62,489 nucleotides of DNA from an uncultured Alphaproteobacteria bacterium. GTDB lineage: Bacteria; Pseudomonadota; Alphaproteobacteria; HIMB59; GCA-002718135. The notes under the pieces are model-generated. The model searched no databases and was not told where the DNA came from. It worked only from the letters and a program-made list of their open reading frames with translations. The stretch covers positions 1 to 62,489 of the forward strand of contig CACJAV010000007.1 in the NCBI GenBank assembly GCA_902591485.1, read 5' to 3'. Of the stretch, positions 44,214 to 53,316 are shown piece by piece. Made by a program: the position numbers and the translations under genes. The number at the start of each line of letters is the position of its first letter. The first letter of the stretch is position 1.

Positions 44214-44792
44214 TTAATTTATAAACTGATTACATCCATCTAACAGAAGCTGCTTCAAATAGTTTGCATGAGATCTGTTGAGGTGAATATCAAAACTTTG
44301 TTTTTGATTTTTTGAATGGTTTCGAATTATTAAAATTGGAACTTTTACAAAGATTGTCTGAGCAACTTTTGAATTATCATTCAAGATTTTATCAATATCT
44401 AAAATCATAAATTTTCTTAATAATTCAATACTTTTATCACCTGCTAATCTTATGATTGTTTTATTTTCTGAGACATCTGTAACACTTGTCTTTTCTGGAT
44501 TTAATTGATTAATAAACTGATTATGTGTGATACTAAATTTATCATTTTTAAGAAAATTAATAAGCCATTCGTTGGGACTAAGCCATATTACTTGAAAGTC
44601 TGAGTTTTCAATTTTTGTATTTGGATCAATTGGCAAAAGTGTTGCAAGAATAGAGCCAACATCTGTTAAAAAATTTTTATCTTTTGCGCTACCTCTTAAA
44701 TTAAGTTTTCCAACAAAAGGAATCTCTTCAATTAAAATTCCATTTTTTTCAATTTTTAATTCTTTTAAAACTTCTCTTCTTTCTAATGTCAT
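44214..44792 (-). CDS. soxG: Sarcosine oxidase gamma subunit
   Basis: Smallest folate-domain-like subunit of heterotetrameric sarcosine oxidase. The 192-residue product aligns in outline with SoxG: LNLRGSAKDKNFLTDVGSILATLLP, VIWLSPNEWLINF, VTDVSENKTIIRLAGDKSIELLRKF and the C-terminal SFDIHLNRSHANYLKQLLLDG. It is the last gene of the soxBDAG set, its start overlapping the soxA stop by four bases. The subunit diverges quickly, so the call depends strongly on position. Confidence 0.88.
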   Translation of the reverse strand: MTLERREVLKELKIEKNGILIEEIPFVGKLNLRGSAKDKNFLTDVGSILATLLPIDPNTKIENSDFQVIWLSPNEWLINFLKNDKFSITHNQFINQLNPEKTSVTDVSENKTIIRLAGDKSIELLRKFMILDIDKILNDNSKVAQTIFVKVPILIIRNHSKNQKQSFDIHLNRSHANYLKQLLLDGCNQFIN

Positions 44793-47779
44793 GCTAGCAA
44801 TCTCTCATTTTTAGGATCAATAAAAACTGGATCAGTGATTTCAACCTCTATGCTTTCATTTGAAGTTGGAACAATTAGTTTGGTACCCTTTTTATTAAGA
44901 CCACTTTTGACTAAAGCCAAAGCAATTGAGCGACCTAAATTTGGAGAGTAGTAACTTGAAGTAACATGACCTACCATAGGCATTGGTAATGCAGTTTCAA
45001 CCTCAACCAACTGAACACCCTCTTCCAAAACAATAGATGGATCAGTTGTTAATAATCCTACTAATTGTTTTCTATCTTTTCTGCTTGTATCACTGCGATA
45101 AAGTGCTCTTTTCCCAATAAAATCATATTTCTTTTTACTAACTATCCAATCCATATCTAGGTCAACTGGAGTTACAGAACCATCTGTTTCTTGACCAACA
45201 ATGATGTAACCTTTTTCTGCTCGAAGTACATGCATTGCCTCTGTTCCATAAGGAGTGATGTTAAAACTTTTTCCCAACTCCATGCATTTATTCCATAAAC
45301 TAAGGGCATAACTAGATGGCACATTAATTTCATAACAAATTTCTCCTGTAAAACTAATTCTCATAACACGACATCTTACTTGATCTATTTCTAATTCTTT
45401 GAAGCTCATATGAGGAAAGCTGTCACCAGAAAAATTTTGCTTTGGAAATAATGACTCAACAATTTTTCTACTATTGGGACCATTTAAACTGATAGTTCCA
45501 AACTGTTCTGTTACTGAAGTCAAATAAACCTCAAGCTCTGGCCATTCTGTTTGTAACCAATCTTCAAGTTTGCCCATCACGCTTGCTGCATTACCTGTTG
45601 TAGTTGTCATTAAATAATGATGTTCACCAAGTCTCGTGGTCACACCATCATCAATAACCATACCATCATCACCTAACATTATTCCATATCGGCATTTTCC
45701 AATTTCTAGTTTTGACCAAGCGTTTGTGTAAACACGATTCAAGAATTCACTTACATCTCTCCCCTTAATATCAATTTTACCTAATGTAGAGGCATCTAAG
45801 ATTCCAATACTATCTCTTGTAGCTTTCACCTCTCTGTTGACAGCTTCATTTAATGTTTCATTGTTTTTAGGATAATACCATGCTCTTTTCCATTGACCGA
45901 CATCTTCAAATAGCGCATCATTAGCAAGATGCCATTCATGCATTGGAGTGGTTCTTTCAATATCAAAAAATTCTTTTACATATCTGCCCGCCATAGCTCC
46001 AAAAGTTACTGGAGTATAGGGTAGTCTAAAAGTAGTTGTTCCTAAATTAGAGATGTCCTGACCAGTAAGTTCACTAATGATACCAAGAGCGTTTACATTA
46101 CTAGTTTTGCCTTGGTCTGTTGCCATCCCATTTGTTGTATATCTTTTGACATGTTCTATTGATTGAAAACCTTCAGATAAAGCTATTTTTATGTCTTTTG
46201 CAGTAACGTCGTTTTGAAAATCAACAAACATTTTAGATTTACTGATTTTATCTTTACTAGAAACTAACCAAGAATTTTGTTGCTTGCCAACGTTTATTTC
46301 TTCAGCATCATAAATTTCAATTTTCTCATCATTGCTTTTACAATCTAGAAAGTTTCGTACAGATTTTCTAGTATCCTCTAAGATATTTTTTAAATCAAAA
46401 ATTCCATTACATGCACCCACAGATATGGTTTGCTGGTGTGGTTGATCAGGAATAAAACATGATTCTTCTTCTCTGTACTTTAATTTTCCTCTTGATTGTG
46501 TAAATAAGTGTACTGTTGGAGACCATCCTCCAGACATACATAACAAATCACATTCCAAAATTTCTGTATTTTTTTTATTAGAGTCTTTTTCTTCAAATTT
46601 TCTAATTGTTACAGAGGTAATTTTTTTTCTTCCAGATGTATCTGAGACTACATATCCAGAATAAATTTTTATTCCCAGACTTTCAACAAGTGATGGAAGA
46701 TCACCATCAATTTCATTTCTTATATCAATGATTGCAGATACTTTAATGTTATGATTGTGGTAATCTATAGCAGTTTGATATGCGCTATCATTATTGGTAA
46801 AAATGATTATTTTTTTACCAAGTGAGATACCATAACCATTTAAATACTTACTAACACTTCCGGCTAGCATTATTCCAGGTCTATCATTGTTATTAAATGT
46901 TATTGGTCTTTCAATAGATCCTGTAGCTAGGATTACTTTTTTTGCTCTAATTTTCCATAAAACTTGTCTTATTGAGTTATTTTTTTTATTGCCTCTGCTC
47001 GGATCAATATCCTGAATCCCTAATAAGTAGTTATAATGCATGTAAGCGAACAAAGTAATACTTGTGATAATTTTTACATTTTTATAACTATGTAATTCTT
47101 CCAATATTTCTTTTTTCCATTCATTTTGACTTTGCCCATTAATTTTGTTGTTTAAATTATTTGCAGATAAAATAGAGCCACCTGTCTCACTCTCCTGTTC
47201 AACTAGTAGTACTTGTAACTTTTCAGATGCAGCAATTTTAGCAGCGTATAGACCACTAATTCCACTGCCTACTATAAGAACGTCACAGTGGTAATGATAA
47301 TGTTCATACTTATGTGGATCTTCTTTTTTTGGAGAAACACCTAAACCTGCTGCTTGACGAATAAAGTGCTCATATGTTTTCCAAAATTTTGGAGGCCACA
47401 TAAAAGTTTTGTAATAAAATCCTGCTGGAAAAAAAGGTGAAAGTAAATCATTAATTGCACCAAAGTCAAAATTTACACTTGGCCATCTGTTCTGCGATTT
47501 TGCTACCAGGCCATTGTATAACACTACTTCGGTTGCTCTTCTATTTGGTTCAGTGAATTCATCTTGTTCTAATTGAACAATACCGTTTGGCTCTTCACAT
47601 CCAGCTGAAATAATTCCTCGGGGCCTATGATATTTAAAACTCCTACCTATTAAATGTATATTATTTGCCAGTAATGCAGAGGCAAGAGTATCCCCTTCAT
47701 AACCCTGATATTTTGATCCATCGAAGTAAAAACTGATTTGTTTTTTTTTATTAAGATTTTTATTGTTGTTTAATCGCAT
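44789..47779 (-). CDS. soxA: Sarcosine oxidase alpha subunit
   Basis: The 996-residue subunit binds NAD+ and carries the tetrahydrofolate site. The N-terminal ferredoxin-like part (YFDGSKYQGYEGDTLASALLANN) is followed by an FAD/NAD-dinucleotide fold (VLIVGSGISGLYAAKIAAS, about residue 165). A second nucleotide-binding region comes next, then the GcvT-type C-terminal half (about 610-996; STLGKIDIKGRDVSEFLNRVY, FTGEICYEINV and APM-like end). It transfers the methyl carbon of sarcosine to THF as 5,10-methylene-THF. Length and domain order match known SoxA. It lies between soxD and soxG. Confidence 0.95.
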   Translation of the reverse strand: MRLNNNKNLNKKKQISFYFDGSKYQGYEGDTLASALLANNIHLIGRSFKYHRPRGIISAGCEEPNGIVQLEQDEFTEPNRRATEVVLYNGLVAKSQNRWPSVNFDFGAINDLLSPFFPAGFYYKTFMWPPKFWKTYEHFIRQAAGLGVSPKKEDPHKYEHYHYHCDVLIVGSGISGLYAAKIAASEKLQVLLVEQESETGGSILSANNLNNKINGQSQNEWKKEILEELHSYKNVKIITSITLFAYMHYNYLLGIQDIDPSRGNKKNNSIRQVLWKIRAKKVILATGSIERPITFNNNDRPGIMLAGSVSKYLNGYGISLGKKIIIFTNNDSAYQTAIDYHNHNIKVSAIIDIRNEIDGDLPSLVESLGIKIYSGYVVSDTSGRKKITSVTIRKFEEKDSNKKNTEILECDLLCMSGGWSPTVHLFTQSRGKLKYREEESCFIPDQPHQQTISVGACNGIFDLKNILEDTRKSVRNFLDCKSNDEKIEIYDAEEINVGKQQNSWLVSSKDKISKSKMFVDFQNDVTAKDIKIALSEGFQSIEHVKRYTTNGMATDQGKTSNVNALGIISELTGQDISNLGTTTFRLPYTPVTFGAMAGRYVKEFFDIERTTPMHEWHLANDALFEDVGQWKRAWYYPKNNETLNEAVNREVKATRDSIGILDASTLGKIDIKGRDVSEFLNRVYTNAWSKLEIGKCRYGIMLGDDGMVIDDGVTTRLGEHHYLMTTTTGNAASVMGKLEDWLQTEWPELEVYLTSVTEQFGTISLNGPNSRKIVESLFPKQNFSGDSFPHMSFKELEIDQVRCRVMRISFTGEICYEINVPSSYALSLWNKCMELGKSFNITPYGTEAMHVLRAEKGYIIVGQETDGSVTPVDLDMDWIVSKKKYDFIGKRALYRSDTSRKDRKQLVGLLTTDPSIVLEEGVQLVEVETALPMPMVGHVTSSYYSPNLGRSIALALVKSGLNKKGTKLIVPTSNESIEVEITDPVFIDPKNERLLA

Positions 47780-47784
47780 AATAA

Positions 47785-48132
47785 TTATTTTTTTGATGTT
47801 GAAAAATTTCCTGATCCAATTTTAGGTTCGCCGCATGGCGTTATTGGATCATTTGACTCCAGCTTTGGTGGTTTTTCCCCCATATGATAAACTGCAAGAA
47901 TTTCATCAGTTGCAGTATTTCTAGCAACATTAAACCACTGTCTGCATCCAAAAGAATGATTCCATCTCTCAAATTGAAGACCTTTTATATTTTGTCTTAA
48001 AAATAAATAATCAGCCCATTGATCATCTGATAATTCAGGAGGATTTTTTGGTCTTTCTATATGAGCTTCACCTCCACAAGAAAATTCTTCTTGTTCTCTC
48101 TCACCACAATAAGGACAATTAATAAGTAACAT
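47785..48132 (-). CDS. soxD: Sarcosine oxidase delta subunit
   Basis: A 115-residue zinc-binding subunit. The ligands expected from the Corynebacterium structure are present at the same positions: Cys6 and Cys9 in NCPYCGERE, His59 and Cys63 in WNHSFGCRQWF. The remaining sequence has the typical EFSCGGEAHIERP and YHMGEKPP. It has structural rather than catalytic duties in the SoxABDG complex. It is two bases from soxB and five from soxA, so the order soxB-D-A-G is standard. Confidence 0.96.
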   Translation of the reverse strand: MLLINCPYCGEREQEEFSCGGEAHIERPKNPPELSDDQWADYLFLRQNIKGLQFERWNHSFGCRQWFNVARNTATDEILAVYHMGEKPPKLESNDPITPCGEPKIGSGNFSTSKK

Positions 48133-48134
48133 AT

Positions 48135-49397
48135 TTAATGTGCAACAGCTGCTGCACCATGTTCGTCTACAAGTTCTCCACTAGAAAACCTATTAATACT
48201 AAAAGGGGCATTCAATGCATGTGGTTGATCATTTGCGATAGTATGTGCAAAAACCCATCCCGAACCAGGAGTAGCTTTGAAGCCACCAGTACCCCATCCG
48301 CAGTTAAAATATAGACCGTTAATATGAGTTTTACTTATAATTGGACTTGCGTCAGGACAAATGTCAACTATTCCTCCCCAATGACGCAGCATTTTCATAC
48401 GTGAGAAAATAGGAAATAATTCTACAATTGCCATTATTGTATCTTCTACAATATTAAATCCACCCCTTTGTGTGTAAGAATTATATCCATCCGTTCCTGC
48501 GCCAATAACTAATTCTCCTTTATCTGATTGAGAAACATAAGCATGAATGGTATTTGACATTACAACAGTATCAATAATTGGTTTAACTGGTTCAGATACT
48601 AATGCTTGTAAAGGCCTACTTTCAAGTGGTAGTTTAATGCCTGCCATTTTGGCAATTACACTAGTATGACCAGCTGATACAACTCCAATTTTTTTTGAAT
48701 TTATTGTACCTTTTGTAGTTTCAATGCCTGTGACATTGCCATTATTTACATTTATGCCTGTAACCTCACAGTTTTGAATTATATCAACCCCCATAGCATC
48801 TGCTCCTCTTGCATAACCCCAAGCAACAGCATCGTGTCTAGCGGTTCCTGCACGTCTTTGAAGAGTCGCTCCTAAAACTGGATATCGGATGTTAGGAGAT
48901 GTATTTATTACAGGACAGAATTTTTTAACTTGTTCTGTATTTAGCCATTCACAATCAATGTCATTTAATCTGTTAGCATTCCAGCGTCTTTTTAATTCCC
49001 TAACATCATGTAAATTATGAGCAACATTCATCACCCCTCTTTGAGAAAACATAACATTATAATTTAGTTCTTGTGACATGCCTTCCCATAGTTTTAATGC
49101 ATGTTCGTAAAGAGCTGCACTTTGATCCCAAAGGTAATTAGAACGAATTATGGTTGTATTTCTTCCTGTATTTCCTCCGCCAATCCAACCTTTTTCAACA
49201 ACAGCTATATTCTTAATTCCATGATTTTTAGCTAAATAATAAGCAGTTGTAAGTCCATGACCACCACCACCAACAATAATAGCATCATAATTTTTTTTAA
49301 TTTCAGGATTTCTCCATGCAGGTTGCCAGTTTTCATGATAACTCAGAGCATTTCTAACTAGAGAAAAAACAGAATATTTTTTAGGTTTTTTTATCAT
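48135..49397 (-). CDS. soxB: Sarcosine oxidase beta subunit
   Basis: Catalytic flavoprotein subunit (420 residues) that oxidises sarcosine on non-covalent FAD and carries covalent FMN. The dinucleotide fold is [20 protein letters not shown] near residue 40. The histidine expected to hold FMN is in [18 protein letters not shown]. The C-terminal [21 protein letters not shown] is also characteristic. The reaction yields glycine, H2O2 and the methyl carbon for THF. It is the first sox gene of the set and lies 27 bases downstream of fhs. Confidence 0.96.
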   Translation of the reverse strand: MIKKPKKYSVFSLVRNALSYHENWQPAWRNPEIKKNYDAIIVGGGGHGLTTAYYLAKNHGIKNIAVVEKGWIGGGNTGRNTTIIRSNYLWDQSAALYEHALKLWEGMSQELNYNVMFSQRGVMNVAHNLHDVRELKRRWNANRLNDIDCEWLNTEQVKKFCPVINTSPNIRYPVLGATLQRRAGTARHDAVAWGYARGADAMGVDIIQNCEVTGINVNNGNVTGIETTKGTINSKKIGVVSAGHTSVIAKMAGIKLPLESRPLQALVSEPVKPIIDTVVMSNTIHAYVSQSDKGELVIGAGTDGYNSYTQRGGFNIVEDTIMAIVELFPIFSRMKMLRHWGGIVDICPDASPIISKTHINGLYFNCGWGTGGFKATPGSGWVFAHTIANDQPHALNAPFSINRFSSGELVDEHGAAAVAH

Positions 49398-49424
49398 TTA
49401 AAATCTGATTACTTAATACCAGTT

Positions 49425-51083
49425 TTAAAAGAGACCTTCAATTTCTCCTTGATCATTTAGCCTGATCGAATCTGCCGCAGGAACACTTGGCAAACCAGGC
49501 ATTGTCATAATCTCCCCACAGATTACTACAATAAATTCTGCCCCACTTGATAAGCGTATTTCTCTTATTGGTATAGAATGATTGATAGGTGCTCCTTTAT
49601 TGTTTGGATCAGTTGAAAAACTATATTGAGTTTTTGCAATACAAATTGGAAATTTAGCATATCCAGCTTCTTCAAATTGAGCCAGCTGATCTAAAATTTT
49701 TTTATCAGCAATGACATCGTCTGCTCTGTAAATTTCTTTAGCTATCTTTCTAACTTTTTCAATAAGAGGTAAATCATCTTCGTAAATATATTTAAAATTA
49801 TTTTCTTCCTCAGATAATTCTACAACTTTTTCTGCAAGATCTACCGTTCCTTCTCCCCCATTAGCCCAATGTTTGCATGTTATTGCTTCAATATTTAATT
49901 TTTTACATTCATCTTTAAGCGCTTCTACTTCTTTGTCTGTATCTGCAACAAAGTGATTTACTGCCACCACAACTGGAAGACCAAATTTTTGAATATTTTC
50001 AATGTGACGTTTTAAGTTGGAAGTTCCATCAACAACAGCTTTAATGTTTTCTGTTTGGAGATCTTTTTTATCTACACCACCATGCATCTTAAGTGCACGT
50101 ATAGTTGCAACCAATACAACAACACTAGGCGCAAGATTTCCTTTACGGCATTTGATATCTAAAAACTTTTCAGCACCAAGATCTGCTCCGAAACCAGCTT
50201 CTGTAACTACATAGTCGCTTAGTTCTAAACTTGTCTTAGTTGCTATAATGCTATTGCATCCATGAGCTATATTAGCAAATGGTCCTCCATGAATTATAGC
50301 AGGATTATTTTCTAGTGTTTGAACTAAATTTGGCATTAATGCTTCTTTAAGTAAAACAGTCATTGGACCATGAGCATTTAAATCTTTTGCAAAAATTGGT
50401 TTTCTCTCTCTTGTATAAGCAACTGTTATATTTCCAAGTCTTCTCTCTAGATCTTCTAAATCAGTTGCAAGGCAAAAAATTGCCATTACCTCTGAAGCAA
50501 CAGTAATATTAAAACCATCAGTTCTTGGATAGCCGTTTGCAATGCCTCCAAGATTAGCTGTTATTTCTCTTAACGCTCGATCGTTAAGATCAACACATCT
50601 TTTCCAGCTTACTCTTCGAGTATCAATCTGAAGTTTGTTACCCCAGTAAATATGATTATCAATTAAAGAAGCTAAAAGATTATTAGCTGATGTTATTGCA
50701 TGAAAATCTCCTGTGAAATGTAAGTTAATATTTTCCATTGGCACAACTTGTGCATATCCACCACCAGCTGCTCCACCTTTCATTCCAAAACTTGGGCCAA
50801 GACTTGGCTCTCTAAGACAGACAATACTTTGTTTACCAATTTTACAAAGCCCATCACTTAGTCCAACAGATGTAGTTGTCTTACCTTCACCAGCTGGCGT
50901 AGGAGTAATAGCTGTTACCAAAATTAACTTAGATTTTTCTTTTTTTTCTGTAATTTTATTAAAATCGATTTTAGCAGTATGGTGACCATATGGATGCAAA
51001 TCATTTTCATCCAGTTTTAGTTTTGATGCAATTTCTTTAATATTTTTTTTATTAGCTTTACGAGCAATCTCGATGTCAGACAT
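49425..51083 (-). CDS. fhs: Formate-tetrahydrofolate ligase
   Basis: Interconverts 10-formyl-THF + ADP + Pi with formate + THF + ATP. The 552-residue protein carries the P-loop [20 protein letters not shown] and [24 protein letters not shown], both highly conserved, and the C-terminal [21 protein letters not shown]. Next to the sox genes it probably works towards formate, recovering ATP from methyl oxidation. The methylene-THF dehydrogenase/cyclohydrolase (FolD) needed in between is not in the window. A strong Shine-Dalgarno (GGGGAG) precedes the ATG. Confidence 0.97.
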   Translation of the reverse strand: MSDIEIARKANKKNIKEIASKLKLDENDLHPYGHHTAKIDFNKITEKKEKSKLILVTAITPTPAGEGKTTTSVGLSDGLCKIGKQSIVCLREPSLGPSFGMKGGAAGGGYAQVVPMENINLHFTGDFHAITSANNLLASLIDNHIYWGNKLQIDTRRVSWKRCVDLNDRALREITANLGGIANGYPRTDGFNITVASEVMAIFCLATDLEDLERRLGNITVAYTRERKPIFAKDLNAHGPMTVLLKEALMPNLVQTLENNPAIIHGGPFANIAHGCNSIIATKTSLELSDYVVTEAGFGADLGAEKFLDIKCRKGNLAPSVVVLVATIRALKMHGGVDKKDLQTENIKAVVDGTSNLKRHIENIQKFGLPVVVAVNHFVADTDKEVEALKDECKKLNIEAITCKHWANGGEGTVDLAEKVVELSEEENNFKYIYEDDLPLIEKVRKIAKEIYRADDVIADKKILDQLAQFEEAGYAKFPICIAKTQYSFSTDPNNKGAPINHSIPIREIRLSSGAEFIVVICGEIMTMPGLPSVPAADSIRLNDQGEIEGLF

Positions 51084-51132
51084 AAAACTCCCCTTAATTT
51101 TTAAGGATTTATAGAGGATGTTATTTCATATC

Positions 51133-51161
51133 AGTATATTTATTTCAAACTACGAAATAAA
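51133..51161 (-). promoter_or_regulatory. Candidate promoter and operator ahead of fhs
   Basis: On the minus strand a TATACT (-10-like, 51133-51138) is directly preceded by a perfect inverted repeat of eight bases with a seven-base spacer (TTTATTTC-N7-GAAATAAA, 51139-51161). It would cover the promoter spacer. No regulator is known for it; the assignment is from geometry only. Confidence 0.4.
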
Positions 51162-51176
51162 AGTTGTTGATATTTC

Positions 51177-52070
51177 CTAGTTTTTTTGAACAAAATTTTG
51201 TCCATCAAAGGTTAAATCTGATTTATTTACAGTTTTTAACCAGTCGCTTGTTTTTTTAATTCCACCAAACGCATAAAAGTGAATTTTTTTTAACTTTGTG
51301 TTTGGGTTATTTATTTTATAATTAGCTAAATCATAAATAAGCTTATCTGGACTTTTGGTTGTAGCGAGTTTTGTAATATTCAAAGCTTGTTTAGATAAAA
51401 ATCTTATAGAATTTCCAATCCCACATGAAGTGGCATAACTCAGTAATGTTTTCAAAGTTGCAGGCCCAGGAATACCGGCGTGAATTTCTAATTTATTATT
51501 TAATTTATTAAGATGTTTTTCCCATTGTTCTAAAGATGTTGACTCAAAAAAGAATTGCGTAGCTAAGTACATTTTAAAATCTGCATTTTTTGAAAATTCA
51601 TTCTTTTGAATTATTGCATCATCTAAATCAGCTTGTTTAACATCTGGATTACCTTCAGGATGACCTGCAAGACCTACTTCTTTAAATTTATATTTTGACA
51701 ACAAGTCTGTCTTAAGAACTTCTATAGAACTTTTTATCTCTCCTTTTTGCTTACCCCCACCACCTATTACCAAAATTTTGGTACAGCCACATTCTTCGGA
51801 TAATTTTTTAATGTATTCTTCTAACATTTTGTAATTTTCTATTGTTCTTGCAGGCAAATGAGGAATTACCTGATACCCCTCATCTGAGAGTTTTTTTGAT
51901 GTGTTAATTACTTTGTTCATATCTTCATCAGGCAAGTATGTTACATAAATATTATTATCTTTAGAAATAAGATCTGCAAATTGTCCGTATTTTGCATAAA
52001 CATTCGGTGTTGTTTCAATTGAACTATTTGATAAGAAATTTAGAGCAGTTTCTATAGTGTTATTTGTCAT
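51177..52070 (-). CDS. Methylenetetrahydrofolate reductase-like protein
   Basis: A 297-residue TIM-barrel protein of the MTHFR (MetF) family. Its barrel strands read NIYVTYLPDEDMNKVI, IPHLPARTIENYKMLEEYI, ILVIGGGGKQKGEI, EVGLAGHPEGNPD and HAGIPGPATLKTLLSYAT. It deviates from E. coli MetF in detail. In a methyl-catabolic setting it would oxidise 5-methyl-THF (product of a DmdA-like demethylase) to 5,10-methylene-THF. A biosynthetic MetF role is the alternative. It is upstream of fhs on the same strand with about 90 bases between them, and divergent from trhO by 36 bases. Confidence 0.85.
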   Translation of the reverse strand: MTNNTIETALNFLSNSSIETTPNVYAKYGQFADLISKDNNIYVTYLPDEDMNKVINTSKKLSDEGYQVIPHLPARTIENYKMLEEYIKKLSEECGCTKILVIGGGGKQKGEIKSSIEVLKTDLLSKYKFKEVGLAGHPEGNPDVKQADLDDAIIQKNEFSKNADFKMYLATQFFFESTSLEQWEKHLNKLNNKLEIHAGIPGPATLKTLLSYATSCGIGNSIRFLSKQALNITKLATTKSPDKLIYDLANYKINNPNTKLKKIHFYAFGGIKKTSDWLKTVNKSDLTFDGQNFVQKN

Positions 52071-52106
52071 AGAAATTTCAGTATGGTTATTATATTAGAT
52101 GCATAA

Positions 52107-53039
52107 ATGATAAATTCAAAATTTACTATCTTAACTTTTTACCAATTCAAACAAATAAAAGATCTTTTATCACTAAAAAGCAGAATTTCTGATTTTTGTA
52201 AATTTAACAAAATCAAAGGGACAATCATTATAGCTGAAGAGGGTATTAATGGAACAATTGCAGGTACTTCACAAAGCATAAAGAATTTTCAGTTAGAAAT
52301 AAAAAAAATAGGCTTTGAGAATTTAAATCCAAAATATTCTTACTCTAAATTTATGCCTTTCTTTAGATTGAAGGTTAGACCAAAAAAGGAAATTGTGACT
52401 TTAAGAACCAAAATAGCAGACCCTGAAAATATTACAGGGAATAAAATTAAACCTGAAAATTGGAATAATCTAATTACAGATAATAATACTATTTTAATTG
52501 ATGTAAGAAATGATTTTGAGGTCGAAATGGGATCTTTTAGAGGCTCTATTGATCCTAAAACAAAAAGTTTCACTGAGTTTAAAAGCTATTTAAAAGATAA
52601 CTTGAGTGAGGCCAAAGATAAAAAAATTGCAATGTTTTGTACGGGTGGGATTAGATGTGAAAAAATTTCTTCCTATATGATCAAAAAAGGGTTTAAAAAT
52701 GTTAATCAGTTACATGGCGGCATATTAAATTATTTAGAAAAAATTCCAGAAAAGAATTCTTTATGGGATGGTGAGTGTTTTGTTTTTGATAATAGAGTTT
52801 CAGTTAAAAATGAGCTCAAGGATGGAACATTTCAGCTCTGTCATGCATGTAGAGCCCCTTTATCAAAAACACAAATTAAATCAAAAAAATATCAAAAGGG
52901 AATTTCATGTCCAAAATGCTATGGAAAAATAAGTGCAGCTAAGAAAAAGAGTTTGATTGATCGAAATAAACAAATATCAATCGCAAAAAGAAAAGGTCTC
53001 TATAGTCCCTTTATTAAACAAACAGTAAGCGACCTCTAA
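52107..53039 (+). CDS. trhO: tRNA uridine-34 hydroxylase / rhodanese-domain protein (TrhO)
   Basis: A 310-residue protein with the TrhO (YceA) layout. The N-terminal ferredoxin-like domain reads TIIIAEEGINGTIAG. The rhodanese domain has the active-site loop FCTGGIRCEKIS, whose Cys is catalytic. A C-terminal cysteine-rich tail follows (LCHACRAPLSKTQI...GISCPKCYGK). It makes 5-hydroxyuridine at the wobble position of some tRNAs using O2. The match in all three regions makes this confident; it is a single gene next to rpmG. Confidence 0.93.
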   Translation: MINSKFTILTFYQFKQIKDLLSLKSRISDFCKFNKIKGTIIIAEEGINGTIAGTSQSIKNFQLEIKKIGFENLNPKYSYSKFMPFFRLKVRPKKEIVTLRTKIADPENITGNKIKPENWNNLITDNNTILIDVRNDFEVEMGSFRGSIDPKTKSFTEFKSYLKDNLSEAKDKKIAMFCTGGIRCEKISSYMIKKGFKNVNQLHGGILNYLEKIPEKNSLWDGECFVFDNRVSVKNELKDGTFQLCHACRAPLSKTQIKSKKYQKGISCPKCYGKISAAKKKSLIDRNKQISIAKRKGLYSPFIKQTVSDL

Positions 53040-53080
53040 AAAACACTTTATTTCAATAATTTTTAATATATAGGGCTTTC

Positions 53081-53275
53081 ATGGCAAAGAAAACATCATA
53101 CGCTTTAAAACAAATGGTACCTGAAGAAAATCCTAAAACAGGTACAAAATATATTGTTAGAAAGCCAACAAAAGGCATGAAAGTGGCTGAAAAGTTAAGG
53201 TTAAAAAAATATGACCCAGTTCTTAAAAAACATGTGTGGTTTGTTGAAAAGAAAATGCCTCCACATAGTAAATAA
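53081..53275 (+). CDS. rpmG: 50S ribosomal protein L33
   Basis: A 64-residue basic protein. The C-terminal half, KLRLKKYDPVLKKHVWFVEKK, is the standard L33 pattern (LxLKKYDPVxxKHVxFxEKK). The N-terminal part (YALKQMVPEENPKTGTKYIVRKP) is about ten residues longer than in E. coli. It has no zinc-binding cysteines, so it is the C-minus form. It has its own short intergenic regions on both sides. Confidence 0.95.
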   Translation: MAKKTSYALKQMVPEENPKTGTKYIVRKPTKGMKVAEKLRLKKYDPVLKKHVWFVEKKMPPHSK

Positions 53276-53316
53276 ATTTACTTTTTTTTTAAAATTTACA
53301 AACTACCTCAATAACT

